Source of the DNA: Heliocidaris tuberculata
Lineage: Eukaryota > Echinodermata > Echinoidea > Camarodonta > Echinometridae
Direction of reading: 5' to 3'
DNA: 64,000 nt
Assembly: GCA_025618425.1 (NCBI GenBank)
Contig: CM046842.1
Location: 26,775,878-26,839,877, forward strand
A model generated the notes under the pieces. It was not told where the DNA came from. It ran no database searches and worked only from the letters and a program-made list of their open reading frames with translations. Made by a program: the position numbers and the translations under genes. Position 1 is the first letter of the stretch. Each line of letters opens with the position of its first letter. Below, piece after piece: positions 1 through 10,900 of the stretch.

Positions 1-1
1 A

Positions 2-1151
2 ATATTTCTTGATCTTTCTAAAGCATTCGATAGTATAAACCATGATATTATGGTGTAAGAGGTGAACCAGTTTATCGGGCTAAAAAGTTATCTGAGTAAC
101 AACAACAACAACAAAGAATTATGTCAATTCATCAATATCGCAAATGATTACGTGTCATTTTTCGAAGGTTTATTAATTCCGAAGGTTCGTAATGCCGAAA
201 ATTAAAAAGGGTTCATAATTTAAAAAATTAAATAGGGTTCATAATACGAAAATAGACAAAGGATTCATAATTTCACAAATAAAAATGTGTTCATTATTCC
301 GAAAGTTCATAATTACGAAACTAAAATAGAACAAAATATCGTTTTCGGAACTATGAACCTTAGGAATAATGGTCCCTATCTCATTTTTTGAATCATGAAC
401 CATTTTTCGTTTTGGGGATTACGAGCCCTTTTTCATTTACGGAATTAAGAACCTTATTTCATTTTCTGAATTACAAACCTTCGGAATTATGAACCCCATT
501 TCAATTTCGGAATGACGAACCTTCGGAGTCATGCACCAAATGTTCGGAATTATGAACCCTCTTTTATTGCCGGAATTATGAACCCCCTGGTATGGGAAAT
601 TTGTGTTTCGGAATAATGAATCTTCGAAAAAACGAGTACCCCCACCCCTCACAAATATCAGTAGGTGTATCCCAAAGTTCAATATTTGGCCCGCTCTTAT
701 TTTTGTTGTTAATTAACAATGCAAACACCTTGATCCAATTGTCTTTGTTGACAATACTACTTTATTCATGTTTTGTAAAAAAAATTCTGAAATAATATTA
801 GCAATTCTAAAAACAGAAAATAGCAAAAATCGATGAATGGTTTGCTCTTAATAGTTTGCTTTTAACAACTTATGATATGAATAAAATTTAATTAGATTCT
901 TTCATGTTTTTATATTTTTTGTCAAATTGTTACTCCTAATGTTCCGCCGTCTGTTCACGTTAGATTGCAATTATCACAACTATATAGACGCAAGACAGTC
1001 CAAAATATTCATTTGCCCCTTTTTAGATATAAGTTTTCAAGATAATCATTCAAATTTCTCAGCCCCAAATTTGGTAAGACAAACCCGAGGACATTTCAAA
1101 TTCTCCATCCATAAATTTTTTAAAGAAAAGTTTAAGGATATTTTGTATTGA
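2..1151 (+). pseudogene. LINE ORF2 (reverse transcriptase) remnant, split by a foldback element
   Basis: Decayed reverse-transcriptase segments of a non-LTR retrotransposon. Bases 2-58 encode the palm motif A block FLDLSKAFDS. A YGVRG block and a SYLSN block follow by about base 110. The sequence is then interrupted at about 149-643 by an AT-rich foldback element and resumes with a GVxQxSxxGPLLF block (motif B region, about 660-705). FVDNTTLF at 744-767 is a mutated YADD box, and an IDEWFALNSLLL-like stretch lies near 820-880. The reading at 927-1151 resembles the C-terminal tail seen in the other LINE copies (HNY..RQSK, F.APxL, F..KFK). Several frameshifts and the lost catalytic Asp show that it is dead. 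The clade is probably CR1/L2-like, judged from motif style only. Confidence 0.75.
149..643. mobile_element. TTCGGAATTATGAACC foldback element, copy 1
   Basis: A left arm made of degenerate tandem units of GGTTCATAATTCCGAA is followed from about 340 by a right arm with the same unit in reverse complement (TTCGGAATTATGAACC). The right end reads ACGAGTACCCCC, matching the terminus of the copy at 17740-18440. The insertion interrupts the LINE reverse transcriptase, which continues on both sides. The 8-mers flanking it (GCAAATGA on the left, ACAAATAT on the right) could be a diverged 8-bp target duplication, with five or six matches depending on the boundary. There is no credible protein inside. 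The exact left boundary is uncertain by about 10 bases. Confidence 0.7.
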
Positions 1152-1451
1152 TTAGTCCCACATGCATCCCCATTCTGTTATAATTATATTGTATTTTGTC
1201 AATTTTTGTTGTTGCTGATTGTTTATATGACTTTCTGTACTAAAGTAATTCGCAGTTAGCCGTAGAAAGGCCAAGGGTCTACACTGACTACTCTACTCCA
1301 TTACTCAATCTCTGTCAGTGGTTTACATTGTCCGTAACTCAATATGTAATTCAGCTCTTGTACCTTCTTCGTAGCGTCCATCCTATTTTTTATACTTTTT
1401 GTATGCTTCATTTTCTATGTATTTGTATTCTATTGTTTTTTATACATATAT

Positions 1452-1452
1452 G

Positions 1453-1522
<70 letters not shown>
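1452..1522. repeat. (CA)n(TA)n microsatellite
   Basis: A CA run at about 1452-1476 passes directly into a TA run to about 1522. Peptides read from it (HTHTHTYIYIYI) are artefacts. Confidence 0.95.
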
Positions 1523-1524
<2 letters not shown>

Positions 1525-1583
1525 AAGAACACAAAAGTAATGCCTTAATTGCCAACTGAAATTTATTGAATAAATAATTGCTG

Positions 1584-1587
<4 letters not shown>

Positions 1588-1629
<42 letters not shown>

Positions 1630-2173
1630 GCAATGGAAATACCCACATTAGAGTCTACTCGGGTTAGGGCCCCGTGGGTAGACCAACCCCGGGTCGATTA
1701 GGCGATTAGGGTAGATAACACTTCCAACCGTTTATATCACAGGTGTCCCAGATGTCCCAGATGTTTTAATTAATTGTCATCTGGTCAACCCAGAGTCGTA
1801 TTTGTGACCATTTGGTCCACCCAGTGTAGACAAGAATCCCAACTGCCTATATCACAACCATGCTAGACACTTTAGTTTATTGTCAACCAAGAGCTGTCTT
1901 TGTGTCCATTAAGTCAAACCAGGGTAGAAAACAATTCCTACTCTCTATATCACAGGCATCCGAAAATACAAAGCTGGGTTAACAACAAACTGAAACATCT
2001 CAGACGTGTGATATAAACAGTTGGATTTGTTATCTACCCTGGGTTGAATAAATGGCCAGAAACATACGTAAAATGATTAAGTTACCTAATCGACCGGGGT
2101 TGGTCTACCCGGGGGGGGGGGGGGGGGGGGGGCTGTCAAGGGTAGACTCTCATGTTGGTATTTCCATTGCTGC
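1588..2173. mobile_element. TIR/foldback element inserted in (AT)n
   Basis: The left terminus at about 1627 reads GCAGCAATGGAAATACC. The right terminus ending at 2173 is its near-perfect inverted complement (GGTATTTCCATTGCTGC). Inverted similarity continues inward: GGGTAGACCAACCCC with a CGATTAGG block, and blocks around TTTATATCACAGGTGTC. Bases 1588-1626 are an (AT)n run and 2173-2196 another, so the element sits in a TA microsatellite, consistent with a TA target. A poly-G run at about 2109-2132 interrupts the right arm. No coding sequence is visible, so it is non-autonomous. The superfamily is not assigned. Confidence 0.7.
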
Positions 2174-2194
2174 ATATATATATATATATATATA

Positions 2195-3584
2195 TACACC
2201 CTTTCTTGCCATACGTATTGCATCATAGTCAATTTTGTTCGTTTTTTGGTAAATAAATATTCTTTGTTATAGCGGTGTTTTGTTCTAAATCATTGAATCA
2301 TGACTAACGTTTCGGTATAAAAGGAAGGTGGACATATTCCACTTTCTCTTTTAAGGCTACTGAGCCATTCATGCACACACCATGGTTGAAACAGCCGAGT
2401 TGTATGACGAGCAACGCCGAGAATTAGACATGTCTAATTTAGGAGGGGGTTTCGGTGGCTTAGATTGCTATACGCTTCCAGGTATGCCGTCAAACGGTGT
2501 ACGCGGAGTGTGTAAACGCCATGGGGAAACGGGCAACTCTGACAAGCAACTAAGACCTGGATGAACGAAGAATGAAGGTAGAACGAACACGCGTCAGGAA
2601 GATCGGTACCTCCTGCGTCAGGCGCGAGTGACCCGATTCGATTCTGCACAAACTTTGGCAGCTCACTTGAGCGAGAGGATTGGTAGGAGTATTTCAACGA
2701 GGACGACATAAAAATACCTTTACTCTAACAATCTTCATGCCCGCATTTCGAGGAAGAACTTATTCTCATATCTCGTGTCAATCGCCAGAGACGCATCAGG
2801 TGGGCCACCAGAGCGAGGGATGGTGGAGGAAATTGGTGTCACTTTTCCGACGGAGCAGGTTTTGCCTTTCTTCCGACGATGAAATAGTGAGAGTCTAACG
2901 TGAACCCAACACCTCATACGACTCACGGAATCTGACCTACACTCAAAGAAATGTAGTTTCAGTCATGGTGTGGGGGTGTGTCGGCATCTATGGAGTTGGC
3001 GATCTTGTTGTCGTGGACGGGAACATCGATAGCATTCAATATTGTGTGTTTATAGACTTCCACCTCTTTTCGTCCATTGATAACATCTTGGCGACGCGCA
3101 ACACCCTTTTATTTTCTAGGATGACAACGCACCGGCGCCTTGGGCTGCCCAAACGGACCAGTGGTATGGCGAAAACGGCGTCAACAGGGTGTAGTGACCG
3201 ACGCAATCACCATATGGTAACCCGACAGAGAACCTGTGGGATGAAGAGAGCCCTCACCAAGGAAGGACCAACCACCAGGGAGGGTTTGATCCGCTCTATC
3301 TTCCGGGCCTGGGGCAGCATCACCCCAGAAAGATTGCATGGTCTCTTCCAAGGAGGATGTGCGCCATTAGCAGGATGCGCGGATACCCGACAAAATACTA
3401 TAACTTGATGAACTTTACGTGAAAAATAATTCTTGACATGTTAATGAAATGTACCATATAATAAGATCTTAAATCATGTACTATGAATTCATTAAAACAT
3501 TGCTTAATTACATGTCATAAATTGCCTCCTGCGTAATGCATTTGTCTATTTTTTTTGGTGTAATACTTTTGGCAAGGGAGGGTA
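2195..3584. mobile_element. Tc1/mariner-type DNA transposon, degenerate but end-to-end
   Basis: The left end at about 2197 (CACCCTTTCTTGCC) and the right end at about 3582 (reverse complement TACCCTCCCTTGCC) form imperfect terminal inverted repeats. Both are flanked by TA inside (TA)n runs, as expected for the TA target of Tc1/mariner elements. The length of about 1.39 kb is typical for a single-ORF Tc1 element. The transposase inside is broken and is described separately. Confidence 0.75.
2580..3410 (+). pseudogene. Tc1-like DD34E transposase pseudogene
   Basis: Transposase fragments are readable in several frames. A helix-turn-helix region reads like EDRYLLRQARVTRFDSAQTL (about 2600-2650). 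A MVWGCVGIYGVGDLVVVDGN stretch is near 2965-3025. The second catalytic Asp is in DNAPAP (GAC at 3123-3125) and the catalytic Glu is in NPTENLWDE (GAG at 3228-3230). These two residues are 35 codons apart in one frame, which is the DD34E spacing of the Tc1 family, but two stop codons lie between them. The first Asp region (about 2840-2870) is frameshifted. Multiple stops and frame changes mean it encodes no functional enzyme. Confidence 0.8.
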
Positions 3585-3778
3585 TATATATATATATATA
3601 TATCATACATCCTGTGGAATCGAAAATAAATACGCTTGTACATGCCCTTGAACTTAATTATATTGAATTGTTGAATGTATTCATTAACTTGAAATAGTTT
3701 GAACTTCTGTTGGATTGATTAACTGCAATTTGAATTTACTTCACAAATAATGAAGAAAGACGTTGTTGAAATCTTCAC

Positions 3779-4150
3779 CTGGAATGATCTCCGTTTCATA
3801 AACCTTAACTGTAAGATTAAATCCGTGTTGTATTCCTGATTCATCTGAAATAAATCTCAGCCACATGTGATTGTTGGTGGACTTCACATCTTCGGGCAAG
3901 TAACAACCAGTAAGACTAACCAACGATGATTTACGGTCGTTTGAATCCCAGCCAGATCCAATGTCCAGGGAGTCGCTGGGAAATTGAAGATCAAAAGCGT
4001 TGAAGGTGACCATGATCTTGTAGTCTGCTGGTCCAGCAACACGCCACTTAACGATTTTGTTGTTTGGATAGTTGGCAGGGTAGTTTGGCGACACGATGAC
4101 CAAAGACTCGTTGTAACGAAAACTGATGACTTCCCCTCCACCGACAACAT
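3779..4150 (-). CDS. CUB-domain exon (gene B, second CUB)
   Basis: This 372-base exon encodes one CUB domain, an extracellular beta-sandwich used in adhesion and protease-type proteins. Visible features are SPNYPANYP near the start, the ADYKIMVTFNAFDLQ strand, a LDIGSG turn, MWLRFISDESG and the closing GFNLTVKVYE. The acceptor is a pyrimidine-rich tract ending AAATCAAG just 5' of 4150 and the donor is ATTCCAG|GTGAAG at 3779/3778. Both boundaries are phase 1, the usual symmetric phase of shuffled extracellular modules. Only one Cys (TGCY) remains where CUB domains usually have two disulfides, so it is an atypical CUB. It follows the 5193-5567 exon after an intron of 1042 bases. No further exon is visible to its 3' side, where the Tc1 element lies. 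Confidence 0.85.
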
Positions 4151-5192
4151 CTTGATTTAGAAAAAAGGATAAAGACTTAAATAGATCTGATAGTGTTCTA
4201 GAAAAAAATAAATATTTGTGTGTAGATCTTGCTTCACATTAAGACATCAGGATTAACATTCACACCATCTAGATTACAAGAGGAACTTCATTTTGCGTAA
4301 TTCAGCCAACACGCCCTGTTGTAGTGAAAGAACTATATAACTAAGTAATATCTTCATTCACATCTGCTTAGAAACAGTCAATCGTTTTGATTTTTCTTTT
4401 GTGCAGAATAATTTAATTTCAATTATTTTCAAGGTTGATACAGCCTACTTTTTTTTTCGAATATGTAAAATAAAGTACTAGATTATGGCACATCGCAGTA
4501 GTTCGTTCATATTTGTAATTTGTTGATTTTAATCCTAACAGCCACCGATCAGCCGATAACGACATTTCGCTCTCTCGGGCCTTCAAACAACTTTTCTCAG
4601 GGTTCACGAGACTAACGTCGTATTTTTAAAATAATTTCAGGGGATATATGTCTACTGAACTGTCCCTGCAAAATTGTATCAATATTTGCTTACCAGCTCA
4701 TATTAGAGCGGAAGTGACCGGCTATGAACTAAAATGGTATTTAAAAAAAAAAAAAAAAATCAGGCTACGCCTGACACTCTCCCCCACCTCCCACAATTTG
4801 GGGGAATTGATAGGAGAATTATACAACTTCGCAATGGCGTCTTTCTTTCAGTCTGCCAAGCTTAATTTAATGTGCATTTAATGATTATTCAAATATTATA
4901 CTTTTAATCTTGCACTATTTTAATTTGCACCAAATTCTGGTTTTGTGATATTTAGGTGCTTAGTTAGGCTTTGTGTTTATGAAATTCGATATAGAACCTT
5001 ATGATTTATTTGAATCAAATGTTAGTTTGAATATGTACGTGATGGGCATGTTATTACAATATTATTTCTTACACGATTTTAATTAAGTTAGGATACTATA
5101 AATGTGTAACCTTTCTATGATTAACTTATTCACTATAAAAAGGGATGTCACACATTAACCGTCTTCAGGATGACCAGAGTTCACTTTTATAC
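4151..5192 (-). other. Intron between the two CUB exons
   Basis: The donor GTATAAAAG is at 5192 and the acceptor CAAG is at 4151 (minus strand). The intron holds a short A-tract at 4743-4759 and no recognisable element. It is AT-rich, with no credible coding sequence on either strand. Confidence 0.6.
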
Positions 5193-5567
5193 CTGAATAG
5201 TTTTCAGGTTCAAAAACCATAACTGTGATGTTAAATCCTCGTCTTCTTGCCGAGTCATAGTCATCTGAGGTAAATATTATCCACAGAGTATTGTCGTCGG
5301 ATATTACATCATCGGGCAAGGTAAGACCTTGAAACAACCTTGACTCTACGTCGTATGAACTCGAACCAGATCCGATTTGCAAGAAGGCAGAGCCAAGTTC
5401 AAGATCACAAAAGTTGAAAGTGGCCATGATCTGGCAGTCAGCAGGTCCAGAAACAAGCCACCGGATATGAGCATTTTTTGGATAGCTGTTTGGGTAGTTT
5501 GGTGAAACAATGGTCAACGACTCATTGTGGCTGATCTCCTTCTTGTATTCCCTTCTCATGCCATAAT
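5193..5567 (-). CDS. CUB-domain exon (gene B, first CUB)
   Basis: This 375-base exon encodes a CUB domain: SLTIVSPNYPNSYP, the HIRWLVSGPADCQIM strand, FNFCDLELG, FLQIGSG, TLWIIFTSDDYDS and GFNITVMVFEPE. It is clearly homologous to the next exon (3779-4150), so it probably arose by exon duplication. The acceptor is TTGTCGTTACAG| 5' of 5567 and the donor is TATTCAG|GTATAA at 5193/5192. Both boundaries are phase 1. Two Cys (ADC and NFC) remain of the usual four. The open frame upstream of 5567 is intronic. The protein is presumably secreted or a cell-surface ectodomain; the rest of the gene, perhaps including a ZP domain, would lie left of the window. Confidence 0.87.
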
Positions 5568-5740
5568 CTGTAACGACAAATTGAATGATGAATTTATCCA
5601 TTTGTGTGTAGTTACAATATTCTCCCCAAACAATGAAATCCCCCAAAACATGAGCTGATAATCTTGTGCAAAACTTGTTAGCATGTACACAAAATCTTAC
5701 TTACTATGTTTTGCTTACTTAGATGAGAAAAATCTCTTCT

Positions 5741-6127
5741 AAGTTTGCAGTTTCCTGCTTTTCGGACAGTTGTGGATTCTCCGCTGTGAATCCCTGAAAG
5801 AACGCCACAAGATGGTGCAAAGGCTCTATTTCCGCCGTAGGCAAACCTACAACACAAAGTCCAACAAGGTCAAAATTGTCAAGACACCAGGTGGTCTCCA
5901 GGGCCTATGGAGGATGTCTTTGTGCCAAGGCTGTCAAGCAGAGGATCGTCGGTGCTTTCTTGAATGAGGAGCAGAAGATCGTGCATAGAGTACTCAAGGC
6001 CTCCCAGGGAAAGAAGAAATAGACGCCTAGCTTATCATGAGGGATGGGATACATTACTGTAAATATTAATAAATTGTGGGCACCAGCAAAAAAATGTTTA
6101 AAAAAAAAAGTTTGTAGTTTCCTTGCT
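5741..6127 (+). pseudogene. RPL34: Processed pseudogene of ribosomal protein L34 (RPL34), internally deleted, with target-site duplication
   Basis: Intronless copy of an eL34 mRNA. ATG at 5812 begins [19 protein letters not shown], the N-terminus of eL34. After TPGG (about 5895) the reading jumps in another frame to [17 protein letters not shown], then [17 protein letters not shown], ending at TAG 6020-6022. About 50 central codons of the normal ~117-residue protein, including the first zinc-binding Cys pair, are missing. AATAAA is at 6068-6073 and an A-tract remnant at 6101-6109. An imperfect direct repeat flanks it: AAGTTTGCAGTTTCCTGCT (5741-5759) and AGTTTGTAGTTTCCTTGCT (6109-6127). This is the hallmark of LINE-mediated retroposition. 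The 5' end near 5757 begins with a pyrimidine run, as in TOP mRNAs. It has no coding function. Confidence 0.9.
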
Positions 6128-6159
6128 ATACATCTTTCCATAGTGGTTGCCATTCTCCA

Positions 6160-6517
6160 TTTTCATTGACAAGCAGCGTTTTTACACACAGACCGAGTCT
6201 GATTCGGCAATTTTTCTGTGTGTAAACAAAAAGCCGATTCTTCCAAGGCATTTACAAACACTAACTTACGGAAAAGACCCCCTCTGACCAATACTGACCG
6301 TATATTTTAATAAATTTTATCATAGATTAGTTCTAAACAATGAAGATGGATGCGAGCGCGAACGGACGTGCTTCGTAGTTTCTCCGGAAACTTAGCCTGA
6401 TGTGCTTCTATTTTTGCAAAATGTAACCATTTTCACCTTGGAACACACTACGTGGAGTACTCCACATCTGTCTACCACTACTGCTGACCACTGTCGATCC
6501 ATTGAGAGAAATAAGGT
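6160..6517. other. Unassigned DNA upstream of the LINE, possibly its 5' UTR
   Basis: A short inverted motif is visible (TTTTTACACACAGA at 6180 and TCTGTGTGTAAAC at 6216). Nothing else is recognisable. Part of this stretch may be the 5' UTR of the following LINE, but no 5' boundary or TSD could be fixed. Confidence 0.3.
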
Positions 6518-6840
6518 ATGACTGTTCATTTATTTTGGTTAACCTGTTTCAAATTAAGACTTGCTGATCGAGAAAGTGTCAATGAAGAACATGCCAACCG
6601 TAAAGGGCCGTACAACGAGGTGGCTGCCGCAAAAGGCCCGGGCAGCCCGGGGCGAAGTCATGCCACCGAGCCTCGCAAAGCTTCACATACACAGAACGCG
6701 CGTCAGTCTCGTCAAGCGCGCATTCATCGGCGGGGTCAACAAACTCTCGATTCAGTAACGAAGATGAAGGGTCTACGTGTGTAGGTGCCGGAGAAAAGGG
6801 ACTGGAGGGGGCTATCCGAAAAGCATTGCAAGTTATTCTT

Positions 6841-7509
6841 ATGGAAGAGTCATTCGTGAAAAATCTGGTTAGCTCCATCAAATCCGTTCTCGTGAGGGAA
6901 ATCGAGTCAGCAGTCTCTGATCATGTCGAGTCCATTCGATTTGAAAATGCAAATCTTCAGGAGGAGGTTGGTCGCCTGAAAAATAGAGTAGCAGACCTCG
7001 AAGCGGCAGCTGATGAGGCGGAGCAGTACTCACGTCGAAATTGCCTGATTTTCAGCGGTGTTGGTGAATCTGTTAACGAGAATACCGATGGCAAGGTCAT
7101 GGAAGTATGTGAGAAGCATCTTGGTGTCAAGTTGAAATCATCGGACATTGACCGTTCTCATCGCCTTTCCAATCATGCTGGGGTGAACAAGGGATCTCCG
7201 TCTGAGTCCAAGCAGAAGAACCCGCCGAGGCCGCGTAACATCATCATTAAGTTCTCTAACTACAGAGCCCGAGAAGCAGTATATGCCGCCAGAAGCAAAC
7301 TAAAGGGCCTGGAGACTCCGATTTTCATTAATGAAAATCTTACGAGGAAGAGAGCTCAATTGTTTTGGAGCGTAAAGAAGGCTAACTACAAGTATGTGGA
7401 TAAAATCTGGACTCAAGACGGGAGAGTGATGGCCAAAAACAAGAGTGGGAAAAAGGTAGCTCTTACAAGTGAAAAGGACGTAGCAAAACTGGACCAATTG
7501 AAAGAATGA
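6841..7509 (+). CDS. LINE ORF1 protein (coiled coil plus RRM-like nucleic-acid-binding domain)
   Basis: An RNA-binding chaperone-type protein that coats the LINE transcript. The first ATG is at 6841; the frame is open upstream to about 6768. An N-terminal helix with heptads (ENANLQEEVGRLKNRVADLE) leads to EQYSRRNCLIFSGV, the signature start of the L1-ORF1-like RRM fold in many invertebrate LINEs. SSDIDRSHRL, RNIIIKFSNYRAREAVY and the C-terminal domain IFINENLTRKRAQLFWSVKKA follow. The length is 222 residues. The upstream frame-2 reading (to a stop at 6782-6784) may be a frameshifted N-terminal extension. It is intact here, unlike ORF2, which starts 436 bases downstream. Confidence 0.85.
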   Translation: MEESFVKNLVSSIKSVLVREIESAVSDHVESIRFENANLQEEVGRLKNRVADLEAAADEAEQYSRRNCLIFSGVGESVNENTDGKVMEVCEKHLGVKLKSSDIDRSHRLSNHAGVNKGSPSESKQKNPPRPRNIIIKFSNYRAREAVYAARSKLKGLETPIFINENLTRKRAQLFWSVKKANYKYVDKIWTQDGRVMAKNKSGKKVALTSEKDVAKLDQLKE

Positions 7510-7945
7510 TTATCACAATGACAATCAAATCCAGTTAACTGAAAATCTTGGTCAGAGCACACAGGCAGAAAGATTCTGTTTGTCATTTGCTTGTTAGCTG
7601 ACATTTTTAAACTTTGATTTTTGTATACTGAGGTACAGTTTATTTTTAAGCTCTAATAGCTCTTAACTGTATTACCTGATTATTAGTGATTGTAATTGTA
7701 TATATATATATCCATCTTCCTATTGCAACTTTCCTTTCATGAAATTAAATGTTGTATTATCTCATCTGTTTGTTCCAATTGTTCTAAAGTTCTTTAATTG
7801 ACAATTTTATTGACATTCTTTTTTTGTCGTTGTTGTTATCATTGTGCACATATTTTGCACATACTTTTCACCAAAATGATAGTTATACGTAGTAACTTGC
7901 TGAGAGTGGAAACAAAATCTCAATCTAATTTCAATATAGCTTTTA

Positions 7946-10900
7946 ATGATCAGATATCCATGTTCAATTTGTAGTAAATCAGTAAAAAAGAATCAAAAGG
8001 CTTTGTTATGCACGGGATGCTCACAGTGGGTACATATAGTTTGTGGACGGGTCTTAAGAGAGACTTATGATTCAGATGCACTCTTTGAACACTGGCAATG
8101 TCCAAAATGTCTACTGCAACAATTACCTTTTTGGAATGATTTCGATGCAACTTTAGAATGTATGGTTAACAACACTGATTGTAATGATATGGTGGTCGGT
8201 GTAAATGAAGATAGGTCAGCTGATATTAATGATTTTGCATTAAACGACATAAAGGGTATAAAATTAGCTCACCTGAACGTGAGAAGTTTAGTCAATAAAG
8301 TTGCTGATCTGCAAATTTGGCTCAGTAATAACCCTTATGACTTGTTAGGCCTGTCACAAACGTGGTTGACAGAAGATCATTCTGATAGTTTGTTTTCTAT
8401 CAAAGGAAATAAGTTTGAAAGGAGAGATAGACGCACCCATGGAGGAGGAGTGGGATGTTTTATATCAGAAAATTCTTCCTATGTGAGAAGATTGGATCTT
8501 GAATCTGACGCATTAGAAATAATGTGGGTGGAATTTCAACGTACTAATAGTAGCTCATTGTTCATTGGTATATTGTATAGAAAACCAGATAATCAGTCTG
8601 ATTTTTTCGATAATTTAGAACATAATCTTGAGCAATTATATACAGTTACAAACAATGTTATTCTACTTGGTGATTTTAATTGCAATATGCTGACTGACAA
8701 TAATCTTTCTAGAAAAGTTCTAACTCTATGTACTACAATGCAGATGACACAGGTTATATCTCAACCCACTAGAATCACACCACATAGTCAGTCTCTAATT
8801 GACTTGGTTTGTATTTCTGATCCACTTGTTGACAATATCATTAAATCAGGAGTCCAAACTGCTGGTCTTTATTAGTGATCACTCTGTGATATATACTGCA
8901 ATTAAAGGGAAATATCTACCCCTTTCTCCAAAAATAACCAAATTTCGTTCCTTCAAATACTTTGATAGTGATAACTTTAAAGAGGATGTAAGTAAAGTTG
9001 ATTGGCATAAATTTTATTCCTATGGTTTTGATGTTGAAAAATTGTGGTACTGCTTTAAAAGCACCCTGCTGAATATTTGTGATAGGCATGCCCCCATGAT
9101 ATCAGTGCGTCAAAAACAAAGAGGGGTACCTTGGATAAATGATGATTATTTAGCATTAGCACGCCAAGGGATTATTATCGAAAGCAATTTAGAAAAACAA
9201 AATTGATAATTTGGTGGAATAAATTCCAGTATATTCGTAATAGGGCTAATAACTTGAATAAAATTTTGAAAAAGAAGTATTATCAGGATAAATTTCAGGA
9301 TTGTGGAAATGACATCAAGAAGAATTGGAACGTTTTATCGAAACTTATACCAAAGAAAAATAAAAATGTGAATCATGATATTAAACTCACAATTGGTAAT
9401 GATCAGATACCTAACGAGGAAATAGCTCACGTTCTAAACAAAGCCTTTAATGAAGTTGGCTCAAGGTTGCAAACTCCCTCGGGTAATTCCTCGGAAGATT
9501 TATTAAATAGTTTGCAGACTCTGTTTATTCCTGCATGTGAATTTGAATTTTGTGCAATCAAGAAGGAATATGTTGTAAAAGAACTGTTACATATTGACTG
9601 TTCGAAAGCAGTGGGAGTAGATGGTATTCACCCTAAGCTTCTTAAACTGGCTGCAGAGTATATAGCTGGTCCTTTGACCCATTTATTTAATGCGACTTTA
9701 CAAACTTGTATTATTCCAAAAGATTTTAAAACAGCACGAATTACTCCAATACATAAAGGGGGATCTTTTGATATTGATAATTTTAGACCGATTTCTGTGC
9801 TCCCTGCCTTGTCCAAAATATTGGAGAGAGCAATACATGATCAACTGTATACATACTTAAACGTTAATAAACTCCTTGCCAATTGTCAATCAGGGTTCAG
9901 ACCATCTTATTCTACTGCTACATGTTTAACTGAAATTACTGATTATTTGTGTGATAAACTGGACCAAAAACATGTTATTGGAGGTATTTTCTTAGATCTA
10001 CGCAAAGCTTTTGATGTTATTCCACACAATTTTATTCTTGCAAAGCTTAAGTTCTATGGTATTAAAGGGAAAGAATACGACTGGATGGAATCATATTTAA
10101 CAGACAGGAGACAATTTGTTACAGTTAATAATTGCTCTAGTGAATGTTTGAAGATAAAATCAGGTGTCCCGCAGGGATCTATATTAGGTCCGCTGATATT
10201 TTGTCTTTTTATTAATGACATGTGTAATGTAAATTTGCATTTCAATTCTAAAATGTCTCTTTATGCTGATGATACAGCCATTTTTAATCATAGTGAAACA
10301 ATAAAGGATGTACAGAAATACTTGCAAGATGATTTCGATACAATATGCAGATGGTTAGACTTGAATAATATGCATTTACACCCACGAAAGACGAAGGTCA
10401 TGGCATTTGGTCATAAGAAAAAACTGGGAGATGATGTTTTGTCAATAAAATTCAGAAACTTACCTTTAGAAAATGTAAAGAAGATCAAATACTTGGGTGT
10501 TATGCTCGACTCCGGTTTGACTTGGTGTGAACATGTTTCTACTATTGTTTGTAAAATATCTCGGGCAATAGGTTGTATACGGAGGATTAAGCATTTACTG
10601 TCATTTAAAATTATGAAGAATCTGTATTTTGCTATGATTCTACCTTATATTGATTACTGTGGTACATCTTGGGGAAGCTGTGCAAAAATCCATATGGATA
10701 AGATACAAAAACTCCAAAATAAATATGCCAGAATGATTTTGAATAAAGATTATTATACATCGCAACGTTCCTTGTTACACACACTGAAATGGCAATCAGT
10801 TGAACAGCGTATGAAATATCAATATTGTGTTCTTGTTTTTAAAATACTAAATAATCTAATACCGACTTATCTAGAATCATTGATATGTAAACGAACCGTA

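Noticed and set aside
149..643. Regularly repeated short units reminiscent of a CRISPR array
   Set aside because: The units are contiguous and diverged with no unique spacers of constant length, appear in both orientations, and the window is eukaryotic.
1328..1648. Short proteins rich in His/Thr and Ile/Tyr on both strands
   Set aside because: They are translations of (CA)n and (TA)n microsatellites. The same applies at 13634, 16477, 45620 and 53802.
2382..2564. A possible 60-residue gene at the start of the Tc1 element
   Set aside because: It has no recognisable domain and lies inside the transposon between the TIR and the transposase pieces.
5905..6153. Minus-strand 82-residue reading
   Set aside because: It is antisense to the RPL34 processed pseudogene.
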